Shown here: in pieces, positions 26,575 to 36,300 of the stretch
Position numbering within the stretch: the stretch's first letter is position 1
How the letters are laid out: each line of letters begins with the position of its first letter
Assembly: GCA_949292785.1 (NCBI GenBank)
Contig: CASFBK010000021.1
Location: 1 to 38,706, forward strand
Source of the DNA: an uncultured Eubacteriales bacterium
GTDB taxonomy: Bacteria > Bacillota > Clostridia > Lachnospirales > Lachnospiraceae
Direction: 5' to 3'
Length of the DNA: 38,706 nt
The notes under the pieces: model-generated
What the model saw: only the letters and a program-made list of their open reading frames with translations
The model's database searches: none
What the model was told of the DNA's origin: nothing
Position numbers and translations under genes: made by a program

Positions 26575-26616
26575 TAGCGGTACACCGTGAAATAACATTC
26601 ATAGTGTACCGCTATT
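26573..26616. terminator. Bidirectional terminator between argG and the MORN gene
   Basis: AATAGCGGTACAC (26573-26585) pairs perfectly with GTGTACCGCTATT (26604-26616) around an 18-base loop. The minus side is followed by TTTTTAT, the plus side by CTTTGTATA, so it fits the minus-strand MORN gene best and may also serve argG. Confidence 0.75.
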
Positions 26617-26668
26617 CTTTGTATATAAATTTAACAATCCATCCTTCTACTTTGTCTAAAGTGAACTA

Positions 26669-27574
26669 CTATCTAAAATGTGCTACTCCTTCTGTTACAT
26701 CCTGGGCATAGACCATGGTACAACTGCGGATAGCTCCTGTAGCATCGTATAAAAACGCAATAGCAAGATGCGGTTCAGTGGGAACTGCAAAGCTGTTGGC
26801 AATAAGTTCTTCATCTGAAATGGTCTGATACTTTCCATCTGTCAGGGTATAGCTTCCGGTCACCTGCGTTCCATCTTCTAAGGTATCCGTAATCTGGTAT
26901 GTTCCATAGAACAGCCCATCCTTCACGGTAAAATCCTGATCGGTATGAACGGTATCACCGGATGAAATATACTGATGTCCGGTTCCATTTGGCTTATCTC
27001 CACTCCACTGACCGGTATACACTTCTTTATAAAGATTACCGTCATCGGTATTGCTGTTTACAAAATACCAGGTACCGTTTCCTTCTCTCACACCATCCTG
27101 ATAATCACCATAATACCATTCATTGCAGTCGCAGCCTTCGAAGGAATAGTAACCGATTCCCTTTCCGGTCTTGCTTCCCTCCGGTATATAAATATAACTT
27201 CCTACATCACCTATTTTTTCTGCTAAGGCTTTTCCTGCATCACTTTCCTGTAATTCATTCAATGCCTGGGCATCATCTGCTTCAATGGCTGTCATTGCCG
27301 CTTCCATCGTCTTTGAATATGCATTCATTTCTTCTGCTTTTTTATCCAGTTCTTCCGATGCCGCCAATAATTCTTCATCCTTAGGCGTCTGCTCTAAAGC
27401 CTTTTTCATCGATTCCTGGGCAGCTTCATAATTATTGCCTTCTTCATATTTATCCGCTTCTGCCTGAAATTTTGCAGCTGCTTCTCTTTCTTCCTCAGTT
27501 GTACAGCCTGTAAGAGCTGCACATGTTAATACGAATACTGCTCCTGTCACAATCCACTTTATATGTTTCTTCAT
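26669..27574 (-). CDS. MORN-repeat lipoprotein
   Basis: A 301-residue predicted lipoprotein: signal peptide with lipobox LTGC (Cys24), a charged alpha-helical region rich in Glu/Ala/Lys (about 28-110, coiled coil or TPR-like: ADKYEEGNNYEAAQESMKKA), then MORN-type repeats (WYYGDYQDGVREGNGTWYF, YTGQWSGDKPNGTGHQYI and a later GTYQITDTLEDGTQVTGSY block). MORN hairpins usually mediate binding. Function unknown. Start at 27574 with GGAGG 5 bases upstream; the longer frame to 27607 would spoil the signal peptide. Confidence 0.8.
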   Translation of the reverse strand: MKKHIKWIVTGAVFVLTCAALTGCTTEEEREAAAKFQAEADKYEEGNNYEAAQESMKKALEQTPKDEELLAASEELDKKAEEMNAYSKTMEAAMTAIEADDAQALNELQESDAGKALAEKIGDVGSYIYIPEGSKTGKGIGYYSFEGCDCNEWYYGDYQDGVREGNGTWYFVNSNTDDGNLYKEVYTGQWSGDKPNGTGHQYISSGDTVHTDQDFTVKDGLFYGTYQITDTLEDGTQVTGSYTLTDGKYQTISDEELIANSFAVPTEPHLAIAFLYDATGAIRSCTMVYAQDVTEGVAHFR

Positions 27575-27657
27575 AGATACCTCCAAACAATTTCTACTTT
27601 CAAACATTTACTTAGTTATATGCGTTCCATACAAGCTATATGTCTGGAACACATTTT

Positions 27658-27677
27658 GTGAAAGCCGTCGCTTTCAC
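27658..27677. other. Small perfect hairpin
   Basis: GTGAAAGC (27658-27665) and GCTTTCAC (27670-27677) with loop CGTC, between the DUF2225 terminator and the MORN gene. It may be a second stop signal; no T run follows. Confidence 0.45.
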
Positions 27678-27690
27678 ATCTTCCAGGCGC

Positions 27691-27714
27691 AAAAGAGCCC
27701 GCAAGCGGACTCTT
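27691..27714 (-). terminator. Terminator of glnS-DUF2225
   Basis: Minus strand AAAGAGTCCGCTTGCGGGCTC then TTTT: a 9 to 10-bp stem with one G-T pair and a tight loop, 22 bases after the DUF2225 stop. Confidence 0.75.
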
Positions 27715-27736
27715 TCGTTCTCCACGGGGAACTCCC

Positions 27737-28597
27737 CTACTTCTTTCTCAGTTGTGCAATAATAAGCTCCTTTAATTCCAATGCCATATCTTTCATTCTA
27801 CGGCTTGCTGCCGCTGAGGTCAAGACACTTGCAAGGAATTTAGATGCTATTTCATATTTTCCAAAATGATATGCCATATAGGAAATTAAATAATCTACGG
27901 TACTCTGTTCCATACCGCACATCGGGTACATTTCCTTTGCAGTCGCCTTCATAAAGCCTTCAAATGCCTGCTGGTAAAATGCTTCTTCTTCCTTCTTACA
28001 TTCTGCCTTTAACTGCTTTTCCTCCGGTGTACTTTCCGGCATGTTTTCTCCTTTTTCTCTTAAAAGCCAAGCAATCTTAAGACAAGTATACGCTTTCTCA
28101 CTGTCTTTTCCCTTTTTCACCATGGTATTTACCAGCGCAAGCTTATAACGGTCGATTGCTTCCTCATAAGAATATACCGGCGCATCCGCTTCTTGTCTCT
28201 TGCGAAACTGTGCACTGATATTTTCGCGAATCAGTTTTGCCTGCGCAGAGGATAACTGGTCAAAATAACGGTTCATTGCGGTGTAACCACAAGACGGACA
28301 GGAAGTAATATCATACTTCAATGTATCAATATACTGGAATCTTGGGCGCAAATCCTTATCCGGCTCCAGTCTTTTTACTCTTCCGTTCTTAATCATTTTT
28401 GTCTTAAATACGGTGTCACACACCTTACAACGCACACTTTTTTCCAAGATAAATTCTTCTTCTGACGGAGTCTTTTCCGCTGTCTCTACCTTTTCCCCTT
28501 CTGCCTTTTTGGCAGTTTCTTTTGTCTCTTCTTCAAACAGATTCATAGATTCTGTTGGATTTAAACCAAACTTTTCTAATCCTGAAAATAAATTCAT
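27737..28597 (-). CDS. DUF2225 zinc-ribbon protein
   Basis: A 286-residue DUF2225 protein of unknown function. After a variable acidic N-terminus come two CxxC pairs (VRCKVCDTVF near residue 56 and SCPSCGY near 99), a likely zinc site, with the DLRPRFQYID block between. The remainder is helical, with TPR-like features (YKLALVNTMVKKGKDSEKAY, YEIASKFLASVL). It starts 26 bases after the glnS stop and shares its transcript. Confidence 0.85.
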   Translation of the reverse strand: MNLFSGLEKFGLNPTESMNLFEEETKETAKKAEGEKVETAEKTPSEEEFILEKSVRCKVCDTVFKTKMIKNGRVKRLEPDKDLRPRFQYIDTLKYDITSCPSCGYTAMNRYFDQLSSAQAKLIRENISAQFRKRQEADAPVYSYEEAIDRYKLALVNTMVKKGKDSEKAYTCLKIAWLLREKGENMPESTPEEKQLKAECKKEEEAFYQQAFEGFMKATAKEMYPMCGMEQSTVDYLISYMAYHFGKYEIASKFLASVLTSAAASRRMKDMALELKELIIAQLRKK

Positions 28598-28623
28598 GAT
28601 ACTTTCCTCCTTCGGTACTGCTG

Positions 28624-30297
28624 CTATTTCTGAGTTGGAAGCTTATATGAGCTCTTTAATGATACAATACGATTAAACACCAGTGCATCCGGTTTCGAAT
28701 CCTTGGCATCCGCACAGAAGAATCCCTGTCTTACGAACTGATAACTGTCATATGCCTTGGCTTCTGCCAGCGCCGGTTCTACAAAACAATTCTTTAATAC
28801 CTTTAATGAATCCGGATTCAGATTCAGGCTTCCATCCTCTTTATTGTATACTCCTTTTTCCTCATCCACCAGATTCTCATAGAGACGAACTTCACACTGT
28901 TTTGCAAAAGGTGCCGGTACCCAATGAATGGTTCCCTTTACCTTACGTCCGGTAAAACCGCTTCCTGCCTTTGTCTCCGGGTCATAGGTACAGTGTACTT
29001 CTGTAATATTTCCGTTTTCATCCTTCACAAAGCTTTCGCATTTTACAAAGTAAGCATGCATCAGGCGCACTTCATTTCCCGGAAACAGACGGAAATACTT
29101 CTTCGGTGGTTCTTCCATAAAGTCCTCACGCTCAATATACAACTCACGGCAGAACGGAATCTGACGTGTTCCCAATTCTTCATTTTCTAAATTATTTGCT
29201 GCATCCAGGTATTCTACCTGACCTTCCGGATAATTATCAATCACCAGCTTAATCGGATCCAGCACAGCCATCATACGGGAACGTGTAAGCTTCAAATCCT
29301 CACGGATACAATACTCAAGCATTGCATAGTCTACTGAACTGTTTGCTTTAGATACACCACATAACTCTACAAATTTACGGATGGATTCCGGTGTAAATCC
29401 GCGTCTTCGCAACGCTGCGATAGACACAAGTCTTGGGTCATCCCATCCATCTACAACCTCGTCTTCTACCAGCTTTTTGATGTAACGCTTTCCAGTGACT
29501 ACATTGGTCAGATACAGCTTTGCAAACTCAATCTGCTTTGGCGGATTCGGATATTCCAGTTCCCGCACTACCCAGTCGTACAGCGGTCTGTGGTCCTCAA
29601 ACTCCAGCGTACAGATGGAATGACTGATTCCTTCAATGGCATCCTCAATGGGATGTGCAAAATCATACATGGGATAAATGCACCACTTATCCCCGGTTCT
29701 GTGATGGGTCATATGAGCCACACGATAAATAACCGGATCTCTCATATTGATATTCGGAGATGTCATGTCAATTCTGGCTCTTAATACCTTTTCCCCATCT
29801 GCATATTTTCCATCCTTCATCTCTGTAAAGAGCTGTAAGTTCTCTTCTACGCTCCGGCTAGCACTTGGGTCTTCCTTTCCCGGTTCTGTAAGAGTTCCTC
29901 GATATTCTCTGATTTCTTCCGCTGTCAAGTCAGAAACATATGCTTTTCCCTTTTTAATCAGCTTTACTGCTGCCTCATACATCTGGTCAAAGTAATCAGA
30001 GGCAAAGAACAGCCTGTCCTCCCAGTCTGCACCTAACCATTTAATATCTTCCTTGATAGACTCTACGAATTCCACTTTTTCCTTGGTCGGATTCGTATCG
30101 TCAAAACGCATATTAAACTTTCCGTTATATTTTTGCGCCAGTCCATAATTTAATAAAATAGACTTAGCATGTCCAATATGAAGATATCCGTTTGGCTCTG
30201 GCGGAAAACGTGTCTTTACCGTCTCACAATGCCCCTCCTTTATATCTTCATCAATAATCTGTTCAATAAAATTCTTGGAAACTACTTCGTTTTCCAT
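28624..30297 (-). CDS. glnS: Glutaminyl-tRNA synthetase
   Basis: A 557-residue class I synthetase. Seen: [17 protein letters not shown] (HIGH signature), [43 protein letters not shown], the C-terminal anticodon-binding beta barrels. The KMSKS-equivalent loop reads [12 protein letters not shown], where GlnRS usually has VMSKRKL: the last Lys-Arg are kept but Met-Ser are Thr-Gly. Many Firmicutes make Gln-tRNA through GatCAB instead, so a GlnRS suggests acquisition or retention in this lineage. It has a consensus promoter and a repeat-bearing leader. Confidence 0.93.
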   Translation of the reverse strand: MENEVVSKNFIEQIIDEDIKEGHCETVKTRFPPEPNGYLHIGHAKSILLNYGLAQKYNGKFNMRFDDTNPTKEKVEFVESIKEDIKWLGADWEDRLFFASDYFDQMYEAAVKLIKKGKAYVSDLTAEEIREYRGTLTEPGKEDPSASRSVEENLQLFTEMKDGKYADGEKVLRARIDMTSPNINMRDPVIYRVAHMTHHRTGDKWCIYPMYDFAHPIEDAIEGISHSICTLEFEDHRPLYDWVVRELEYPNPPKQIEFAKLYLTNVVTGKRYIKKLVEDEVVDGWDDPRLVSIAALRRRGFTPESIRKFVELCGVSKANSSVDYAMLEYCIREDLKLTRSRMMAVLDPIKLVIDNYPEGQVEYLDAANNLENEELGTRQIPFCRELYIEREDFMEEPPKKYFRLFPGNEVRLMHAYFVKCESFVKDENGNITEVHCTYDPETKAGSGFTGRKVKGTIHWVPAPFAKQCEVRLYENLVDEEKGVYNKEDGSLNLNPDSLKVLKNCFVEPALAEAKAYDSYQFVRQGFFCADAKDSKPDALVFNRIVSLKSSYKLPTQK

Positions 30298-30361
30298 CTG
30301 TGTTCCTCCTGGTCCTGCGCATTTTCACCCAGTCACTCCTATCCTTTCAAGAAGCGGCTGG

Positions 30362-30480
30362 CATTTAACAATCACTTTTACGCCCGCGAAAAAGTGGTTG
30401 CATTCAACAATCACTTTTACCCTCTTCAAAAAAGTGATTACATTCAACAAGTAAAAGACTGCTGGAAAACAGTCTTTTAC
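30362..30480. repeat. Array of three hairpin repeats in the glnS leader
   Basis: CATTTAACAATCACTTTTAC (30362-30381) recurs with one change at 30401-30420, and a third CATTCAACAA starts at 30441; spacing is 39-40 bases. Each opens a hairpin: 30370-30399 (AATCACTTTT / AAAAGTGGTT), 30409-30439 (AATCACTTTT / AAAAGTGATT, perfect) and 30451-30480 (GTAAAAGACTG / CAGTCTTTTAC, perfect 11 bp). On the glnS strand each stem is followed by GTTGAATG or GTTAAATG. No T-box consensus is present. Confidence 0.85.
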
Positions 30481-30491
30481 CAATTATGTCC

Positions 30492-30520
30492 ATTATAAAA
30501 TTTTATATCAGGTTTGTCAA
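30492..30520 (-). promoter_or_regulatory. Consensus promoter of glnS
   Basis: Minus strand: -35 TTGACA (30515-30520), 17-base spacer, -10 TATAAT (30492-30497). The leader to the glnS ATG is about 185 bases and carries the three hairpins. Confidence 0.85.
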
Positions 30521-30531
30521 TGGATTACCAC

Positions 30532-31371
30532 TTAACTACGCTTTATGTGTTGATGGGTAAAAAGATGCTCCTGGCAATATTCATAATTCCCTTCACACTT
30601 AGAACAAAAGCGAAATTCCAGATTATCTCCATCCTTCTCCGTTCTGCCGCAAATCGCACATTTATGTCTGGTTACGCCCTGAGGCTGGCGCATCTGCTGA
30701 CGGTATACCTGTTTTCTATGAATCTCTTTCGGTGATGCTCTGTGATAATTTCTGGTGCATAGATAAAAAATCAAAAAGTTTGCTAAAGATGCTAAAATCG
30801 CCGTTCTCTGCGGAAGATTTCCACCTATAAAAGAAAATGCTGCCCAGACTGCTTCAATCACTCCCATCCATTTCGCCTTGACCGGTATCAGAAAATACAA
30901 CTGAAACTGTACATTCGGAAACAATACCGCAAAGGTTAGAAATAGTGACATATTAACATAATTGGTACTATAATACGCTCCAATCCCCCGCAATGTCATG
31001 CCTGTCACCAGGTAATAAATTCCGTACAATGCCATCGCAGAAATGGTGGAAATAATCATTCCTCCCAGCAGATACACATTATACCGGAAAGTTCCGACGG
31101 CACGTTCTATAGATATACCGATGAAATAATAGCACATCAGCATAAATATCAGAAATATAATGCTGGTACTCGGCGGAATCAGAATCCATGATACCAGCCG
31201 CCACACCTGCCCCTGCATCACATAATAAGGTTCCAGTGTCAGCATTACAAGAACATTCGGCATGGTAAATTCTATAATATAACCTAAGATATAAAATCCA
31301 ATCAGCCAGAACGTAAGATTCTGAATTGCATACTTCCCAAACTTTCGTTCCATTTTATTTAAAAAATTCAT
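30532..31371 (-). CDS. Rhomboid-like membrane protein with C-terminal zinc ribbon
   Basis: A 279-residue protein with about six membrane segments and a cytoplasmic tail. The rhomboid-type block QGQVWRLVSWILIPP, followed by a helix and the GISIERAVGTFRYNVYLLGG block, is clear. The catalytic GxSG is absent (the region reads GIGAYYSTNY) and no His stands at the usual place in the last helix, so it is probably an inactive pseudo-rhomboid. The tail has CAICG, CSKC and YCQEHLF..HQH, a likely zinc site. Start at 31371 with GAGGTG upstream. Function unknown. Confidence 0.75.
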   Translation of the reverse strand: MNFLNKMERKFGKYAIQNLTFWLIGFYILGYIIEFTMPNVLVMLTLEPYYVMQGQVWRLVSWILIPPSTSIIFLIFMLMCYYFIGISIERAVGTFRYNVYLLGGMIISTISAMALYGIYYLVTGMTLRGIGAYYSTNYVNMSLFLTFAVLFPNVQFQLYFLIPVKAKWMGVIEAVWAAFSFIGGNLPQRTAILASLANFLIFYLCTRNYHRASPKEIHRKQVYRQQMRQPQGVTRHKCAICGRTEKDGDNLEFRFCSKCEGNYEYCQEHLFTHQHIKRS

Positions 31372-31405
31372 AATGCACCTCATTCGTCTTTTTCATATTG
31401 GTATC

Positions 31406-31434
31406 ATTATAAATTTTCACCAAAGCTTTGTCAA
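31406..31434 (-). promoter_or_regulatory. Consensus promoter of rhomboid-like gene
   Basis: Minus strand: -35 TTGACA (31429-31434), 17-base spacer, -10 TATAAT (31406-31411). Just upstream a small stem GAAACC-N6-GGTTTC (31437-31454) may mark the LysM transcript end. Confidence 0.8.
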
Positions 31435-31470
31435 CGAAACCACCTACGGTTTCATAAAAAGTTTATATTT

Positions 31471-31740
31471 TCACTCCTCTGGCTCCATCTCTGTTCCCGT
31501 CTCTGTTTCCATCTCCCCTGTTCTCGGCTGCATTCGAACCGGAATGCAAAGCTCATCTCCAACCTGCAAATTGTATACATTCACAAAAGGATTTGCAAAC
31601 ATCAGCTGCGATACGCTCACATGATACTTTTTCCCCAGCTTATAAAGCGTATCTCCATTTTCAATTACATGTACGATTCCTCTGCAGGGGCCCCCGGTAT
31701 AAATCGGACCTATTGGAATAGTTATGATTTCTCTTGCCAT
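31471..31740 (-). CDS. Small LysM-domain protein (SafA-like)
   Basis: An 89-residue protein with one LysM domain (about 23-68: GIVHVIENGDTLYKLGKKYH ... NPFVNVYNLQVGDELCIP) and an acidic Thr/Glu tail. There is no signal peptide, as in spore-coat LysM proteins such as SafA, so a coat or cortex role is plausible in a spore former, but is inferred. Start at 31740, where GGAGA lies 6-7 bases upstream; the ATG four codons earlier overlaps that site. Confidence 0.8.
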   Translation of the reverse strand: MAREIITIPIGPIYTGGPCRGIVHVIENGDTLYKLGKKYHVSVSQLMFANPFVNVYNLQVGDELCIPVRMQPRTGEMETETGTEMEPEE

Positions 31741-31867
31741 TACGCTCTCCATTTATTTCTTTTTAACATATTATATTCCACTTTCTAAAAACCGTTCTAA
31801 CTTCCTTTTTGTAACATATATTGGACAAGGGAATTTCTAAACATTCTATAAAAAAATGCAAAATAAA

Positions 31868-31896
31868 TTGTTTTTTGTAATTTCCTGTCGTATAAT
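31868..31896 (+). promoter_or_regulatory. Promoter of the dehydratase activase gene
   Basis: -35 TTGTTT (31868-31873), 17-base spacer, -10 TATAAT (31891-31896); leader of about 110 bases. Confidence 0.65.
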
Positions 31897-32014
31897 AAAC
31901 TTTGTGTGATTTCTATGCACATAAATAATAGGAAGAAAAAGGAAATTTTTATCTTTGTGGATATGGCTCATATGGCATGCTTTTTATGTCAGTTTGAGCA
32001 TTGGAGGTTATATT

Positions 32015-35000
32015 ATGGAAAAACAACATTTACACAAGCTGGGCATTGATATTGGCTCTACTACCGTAAAGATTGCCGTTTTAAATGAACAAAATGAAAT
32101 GCTTTTTGCAGATTATGAACGACATTTTGCCAATATTCGTGAAACCCTTTCTGATCTACTTGCAAAGGCAAAGGATGCGCTTGGAAATATAGCTCTGGCA
32201 CCCATGATTACAGGTTCCGGCGGACTGACCTTAGCAAAGCATCTTGGTATTCCATTTGTACAGGAGGTTATTTCTGTTTCTACTGCATTACAGGATTATG
32301 CACCACAGACAGATGTTGCCATTGAGCTTGGTGGCGAAGATGCCAAAATCATTTATTTTGAAGGCGGTAACGTAGAACAGCGTATGAACGGTATCTGTGC
32401 CGGTGGTACAGGTTCTTTTATCGACCAGATGGCTTCTTTGTTACAGACAGACGCTACCGGACTGAATACATATGCCAAGGATTACAAGGCTCTTTATCCC
32501 ATTGCAGCCCGCTGTGGTGTTTTTGCAAAGAGTGATATTCAGCCTTTGATTAATGAAGGTGCATCCAAGGAAGACTTATCTGCCTCTATTTTTCAGGCTG
32601 TAGTCAATCAGACCATTTCCGGTCTTGCCTGCGGAAAACCAATTCGCGGACATGTTGCTTTCTTAGGTGGACCACTACACTTCCTTTCTGAATTGAAGGA
32701 AGCCTTTATCCGTACCCTGAAATTAGATGAGGAACATATTATTGCGCCAGAGCACTCCCATCTGTTTGCAGCCATCGGTTCTGCCCTGAACTACAAGCCG
32801 GAAGTCACTATGGAGCTTGACGATATTTTAGAGAAGCTCTCTTCTGACATTCATATGGAATTTGAAGTAGAGCGTATGGAGCCTTTATTTGCATCACAGG
32901 AAGAATATGACCGCTTTAGCAAGCGCCATAATAAGCACCATGTGGTAACAGGCGACTTATCTACTTATGAGGGTAACTGTTATCTTGGTATTGATGCAGG
33001 TTCCACTACTACAAAAGTGGCTTTGGTTGGCGAAGATGGTTCCCTGCTTTACTCTTTTTACAGCAGTAATAACGGAAATCCGCTGACAACCGCCACCTCT
33101 GCGATTCGTGAGATTTATGAATTATTACCGGAAAAAGCACATATTGTCCACTCCTGCTCCACCGGTTACGGAGAAGCGCTGTTAAAGGCAGCCTTTATGC
33201 TGGATGACGGAGAAGTGGAAACCGTTGCCCATTACTATGCGGCAGCCTTCTTTAATCCGGAAGTAGATTGTATTCTGGACATTGGCGGTCAGGATATGAA
33301 GTGTATCAAAATCAAGAACCAGACCGTAGACAGCGTGCAGTTAAATGAAGCATGTTCTTCCGGCTGTGGTTCTTTCATCGAGACCTTTGCAAAGTCACTG
33401 AACTATTCTGTAGAAGATTTCGCACAGGCTGCTTTGTTTGCCAAGAATCCAATCGACCTTGGAACCCGCTGTACGGTATTCATGAATTCCAAGGTAAAAC
33501 AGGCACAGAAGGAAGGCGCAGAGGTTTCCGATATTTCTGCCGGACTTGCCTACTCTGTTATTAAAAATGCCCTGTTTAAGGTTATTAAAGTAGCGGATGC
33601 CAGTGACCTTGGACAACATATCGTAGTACAGGGTGGTACCTTCTACAATGACGCAGTTTTACGAAGCTTTGAGAAAATCTCCGGCTGTGAAGCAGTACGC
33701 CCGGATATCGCCGGAATCATGGGAGCATTTGGTGCAGCTCTTATTGCAAGAGAACGTTACGAGGACAATCCTTCTACTACGATGCTCTCCATTGAAGAAA
33801 TTGAAAACCTTGAGGTAGATACCAAGCTGGTGCGCTGTCAGAGATGTACCAACCATTGTCTGCTCACCATCAACCGCTTCTCCGGAAACCGTCAGTTCAT
33901 TACCGGAAACCGTTGTGAACGTGGACTTGGACAAGAAAAAAACAAAGAACAGATTCCAAACCTGTTTGAATATAAAAATACCCGTATGTTTGATTATGAG
34001 CCACTGTCAGAAGCAGAGGCTGTTCGTGGAACCGTGGGAATTCCAAGGGTACTGAATATGTATGAGAACTATCCCTTCTGGGCTGTTTTCTTTAAAACCT
34101 TACGTTTCCGCACCCTGCTGTCTCCACAGTCTACCCGTGCAATTTACGAACTGGGTATTGAATCCATTCCAAGTGAATCGGAATGTTATCCTGCTAAACT
34201 GGTCCATGGACATGTAGCATGGCTTATTCAGAAGCATACTGACTTCATTTTCTATCCATGTATTCCTTATGAACGGAATGAATTTGCAGACTCTGACAAC
34301 CATTATAACTGCCCTATCGTAACCTCCTACGCAGAAAATATCAAAAATAACGTAGATGAGATTACCTCAAGAAAAGTGCGTTTCTTAAATCCTTTCATGT
34401 CCTTTGCAGACAAAGACGCATTATTCAAGCAGTTACAGATTGTATTTGAAAAGGAATTTTCCATTCCTGCAGAGGAAGTAAAGGCTGCTGTAGATGCGGG
34501 ATGGGAGGAGCTTGCCGCTATGCGGGAGGATATCCGCCGCAAGGGAGAAGAGACCTTAAAATATATGGAAGAAACCGGACGCAGGGGTATTGTACTTGCA
34601 GGACGTCCTTACCATGTGGACCCGGAAATCAACCATGGTATTCCGGAACTGATTAACTCCTACGGAATTGCCGTACTGACCGAGGATTCCATCTCCCACT
34701 TGCATGAAGTGGAAAGACCTTTGCTGGTTATGGACCAGTGGATGTACCATTCCAGACTGTATGCAGCTGCAAACTTTGTAAAAACAAGAGATGATTTGGA
34801 TTTGATTCAGCTCAACTCCTTTGGCTGCGGTCTGGACGCTGTTACGACCGACCAGGTCAATGACATTTTAACTAAGTCCGGAAAGATATACACTTGTTTA
34901 AAAATCGATGAAGTAAATAACCTTGGCGCTGCACGTATTCGTATCCGCTCTCTCCTTTCCGCTATCCGCGTTCGGGAGAAACAGCATACCGAGCGTACCG

Positions 35001-36280
35001 TGGTTCCTTCTAATTACAATCGTGTGGTATTTACAGAAGAAATGCGTAAGGATTACACCATTCTCTGTCCACAGATGTCACCGATTCATTTTGAACTGAT
35101 TGAACCTGCTTTTCAGGCTGCCGGATACAATCTGGTTGTCCTTGACAATGATGGAAAAGAAGCTGTCAATGTTGGATTAAAATATGTAAATAATGATGCC
35201 TGCTACCCTTCTCTTATGGTAGTAGGTCAGATTATGGAAGCCGTGTTATCCGGCAAATATGACATGAATAAAACTGCTGTTATCATCTCACAGACCGGAG
35301 GAGGATGCCGTGCCTCTAACTATATCGGTTTTATCCGCCGTGCACTGGAAAAGGCAGGATACCCGAATGTTCCGGTTATCTCCGTCAACTTAAGCGGTTT
35401 AGAGGGCAACCCGGGCTTTAAGCTGACACTGCCGCTGATTCAGCATGGACTTTATGCCTTGATTTTCGGAGATATTTTCATGCGTTGTCTGTATCGTACA
35501 CGCCCATACGAGGCAGTTCCCGGTACAGCCAATGCGCTTCATGAAAAATGGAAGAAAAAGTGCATCGACTTTGTTGCTACTACCAAGCCGCTGTCTCACC
35601 GGAAGTTCAAGCGCTACTGCCGTGAAATCATTCGGGACTTCGACAACCTCCCAATGCTGGATATTAAGAAGCCAAGAGTAGGTGTCGTAGGTGAGATTCT
35701 GGTAAAATTCCTGCCGGCTGCTAATAACTATCTGGTAGAATTACTGGAAGCAGAAGGCGCAGAGGCTGTTGTTCCTGATTTGACGGACTTCTTCCTTTAC
35801 TGCTTCTACAATACAAACTTCAAGGCAGAAAACCTTGGCATGAAGAAATCCTCTGCCCGCAATGCAAATCTTGGCATCAAGGCATTGGAATGGTTAAGGA
35901 GCGCTGCGAGAGATGAATTTAAAAAGAGCAAGCACTTTGACCCACCTGCAAGAATTGAGACACTTGCAAAATATGCAGCTCCTATCGTTTCTCAGGGAAA
36001 TCAGACCGGTGAAGGCTGGTTCTTAACGGGAGAAATGCTAGAGCTGATTCATACCGGAACCAACAACATTGTGTGTACACAGCCATTTGCCTGCCTGCCA
36101 AACCATATTGTTGGAAAAGGTGTTATCAAAGAACTGCGCCATCAATATCCTTTATCTAATATTGTGGCAATCGACTATGACCCGGGTGCATCTGAGGTAA
36201 ACCAGTTGAACCGTATCAAACTGATGCTGTCTACTGCACAGAAGAATTTAATGAAAATACAGGAAGAAGCGGATATTTAA
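32015..36280 (+). CDS. 2-hydroxyacyl-CoA dehydratase activase, two-module fused form
   Basis: A 1421-residue cytoplasmic protein. Two BadF/BadG/HgdC-type ATPase modules (about 8-260 and 322-580; [12 protein letters not shown] and [12 protein letters not shown]) are followed by a Cys motif (Cys608, 611, 615, 634), a DUF2229 region and a C-terminal HgdB-like part ([36 protein letters not shown]). In HgdC a [4Fe-4S] cluster is held by two Cys 39 residues apart; both modules keep such a pair (Cys128/Cys167; Cys447/Cys486). HgdC-type enzymes use ATP to push an electron into dehydratases; the partner of this large form is unknown. Start at 32015 (GGAGG, 7 bases). Confidence 0.9.
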   Translation: MEKQHLHKLGIDIGSTTVKIAVLNEQNEMLFADYERHFANIRETLSDLLAKAKDALGNIALAPMITGSGGLTLAKHLGIPFVQEVISVSTALQDYAPQTDVAIELGGEDAKIIYFEGGNVEQRMNGICAGGTGSFIDQMASLLQTDATGLNTYAKDYKALYPIAARCGVFAKSDIQPLINEGASKEDLSASIFQAVVNQTISGLACGKPIRGHVAFLGGPLHFLSELKEAFIRTLKLDEEHIIAPEHSHLFAAIGSALNYKPEVTMELDDILEKLSSDIHMEFEVERMEPLFASQEEYDRFSKRHNKHHVVTGDLSTYEGNCYLGIDAGSTTTKVALVGEDGSLLYSFYSSNNGNPLTTATSAIREIYELLPEKAHIVHSCSTGYGEALLKAAFMLDDGEVETVAHYYAAAFFNPEVDCILDIGGQDMKCIKIKNQTVDSVQLNEACSSGCGSFIETFAKSLNYSVEDFAQAALFAKNPIDLGTRCTVFMNSKVKQAQKEGAEVSDISAGLAYSVIKNALFKVIKVADASDLGQHIVVQGGTFYNDAVLRSFEKISGCEAVRPDIAGIMGAFGAALIARERYEDNPSTTMLSIEEIENLEVDTKLVRCQRCTNHCLLTINRFSGNRQFITGNRCERGLGQEKNKEQIPNLFEYKNTRMFDYEPLSEAEAVRGTVGIPRVLNMYENYPFWAVFFKTLRFRTLLSPQSTRAIYELGIESIPSESECYPAKLVHGHVAWLIQKHTDFIFYPCIPYERNEFADSDNHYNCPIVTSYAENIKNNVDEITSRKVRFLNPFMSFADKDALFKQLQIVFEKEFSIPAEEVKAAVDAGWEELAAMREDIRRKGEETLKYMEETGRRGIVLAGRPYHVDPEINHGIPELINSYGIAVLTEDSISHLHEVERPLLVMDQWMYHSRLYAAANFVKTRDDLDLIQLNSFGCGLDAVTTDQVNDILTKSGKIYTCLKIDEVNNLGAARIRIRSLLSAIRVREKQHTERTVVPSNYNRVVFTEEMRKDYTILCPQMSPIHFELIEPAFQAAGYNLVVLDNDGKEAVNVGLKYVNNDACYPSLMVVGQIMEAVLSGKYDMNKTAVIISQTGGGCRASNYIGFIRRALEKAGYPNVPVISVNLSGLEGNPGFKLTLPLIQHGLYALIFGDIFMRCLYRTRPYEAVPGTANALHEKWKKKCIDFVATTKPLSHRKFKRYCREIIRDFDNLPMLDIKKPRVGVVGEILVKFLPAANNYLVELLEAEGAEAVVPDLTDFFLYCFYNTNFKAENLGMKKSSARNANLGIKALEWLRSAARDEFKKSKHFDPPARIETLAKYAAPIVSQGNQTGEGWFLTGEMLELIHTGTNNIVCTQPFACLPNHIVGKGVIKELRHQYPLSNIVAIDYDPGASEVNQLNRIKLMLSTAQKNLMKIQEEADI

Positions 36281-36300
36281 TCCGCTTCTTCCTGTATTTT
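36254..36300. terminator. 21-bp perfect hairpin shared by convergent genes
   Basis: Bases 36254-36274 pair perfectly with 36280-36300 around a 5-base loop. The stem includes the last codons of the activase gene and reaches the stop codon of the minus-strand nuclease gene. ATTTT on both flanks lets it end both transcripts. Confidence 0.9.

Noticed and set aside
30298-30490. T-box riboswitch for glnS
   Set aside because: No T-box sequence, no specifier-type stem and no terminator/antiterminator pair could be found.
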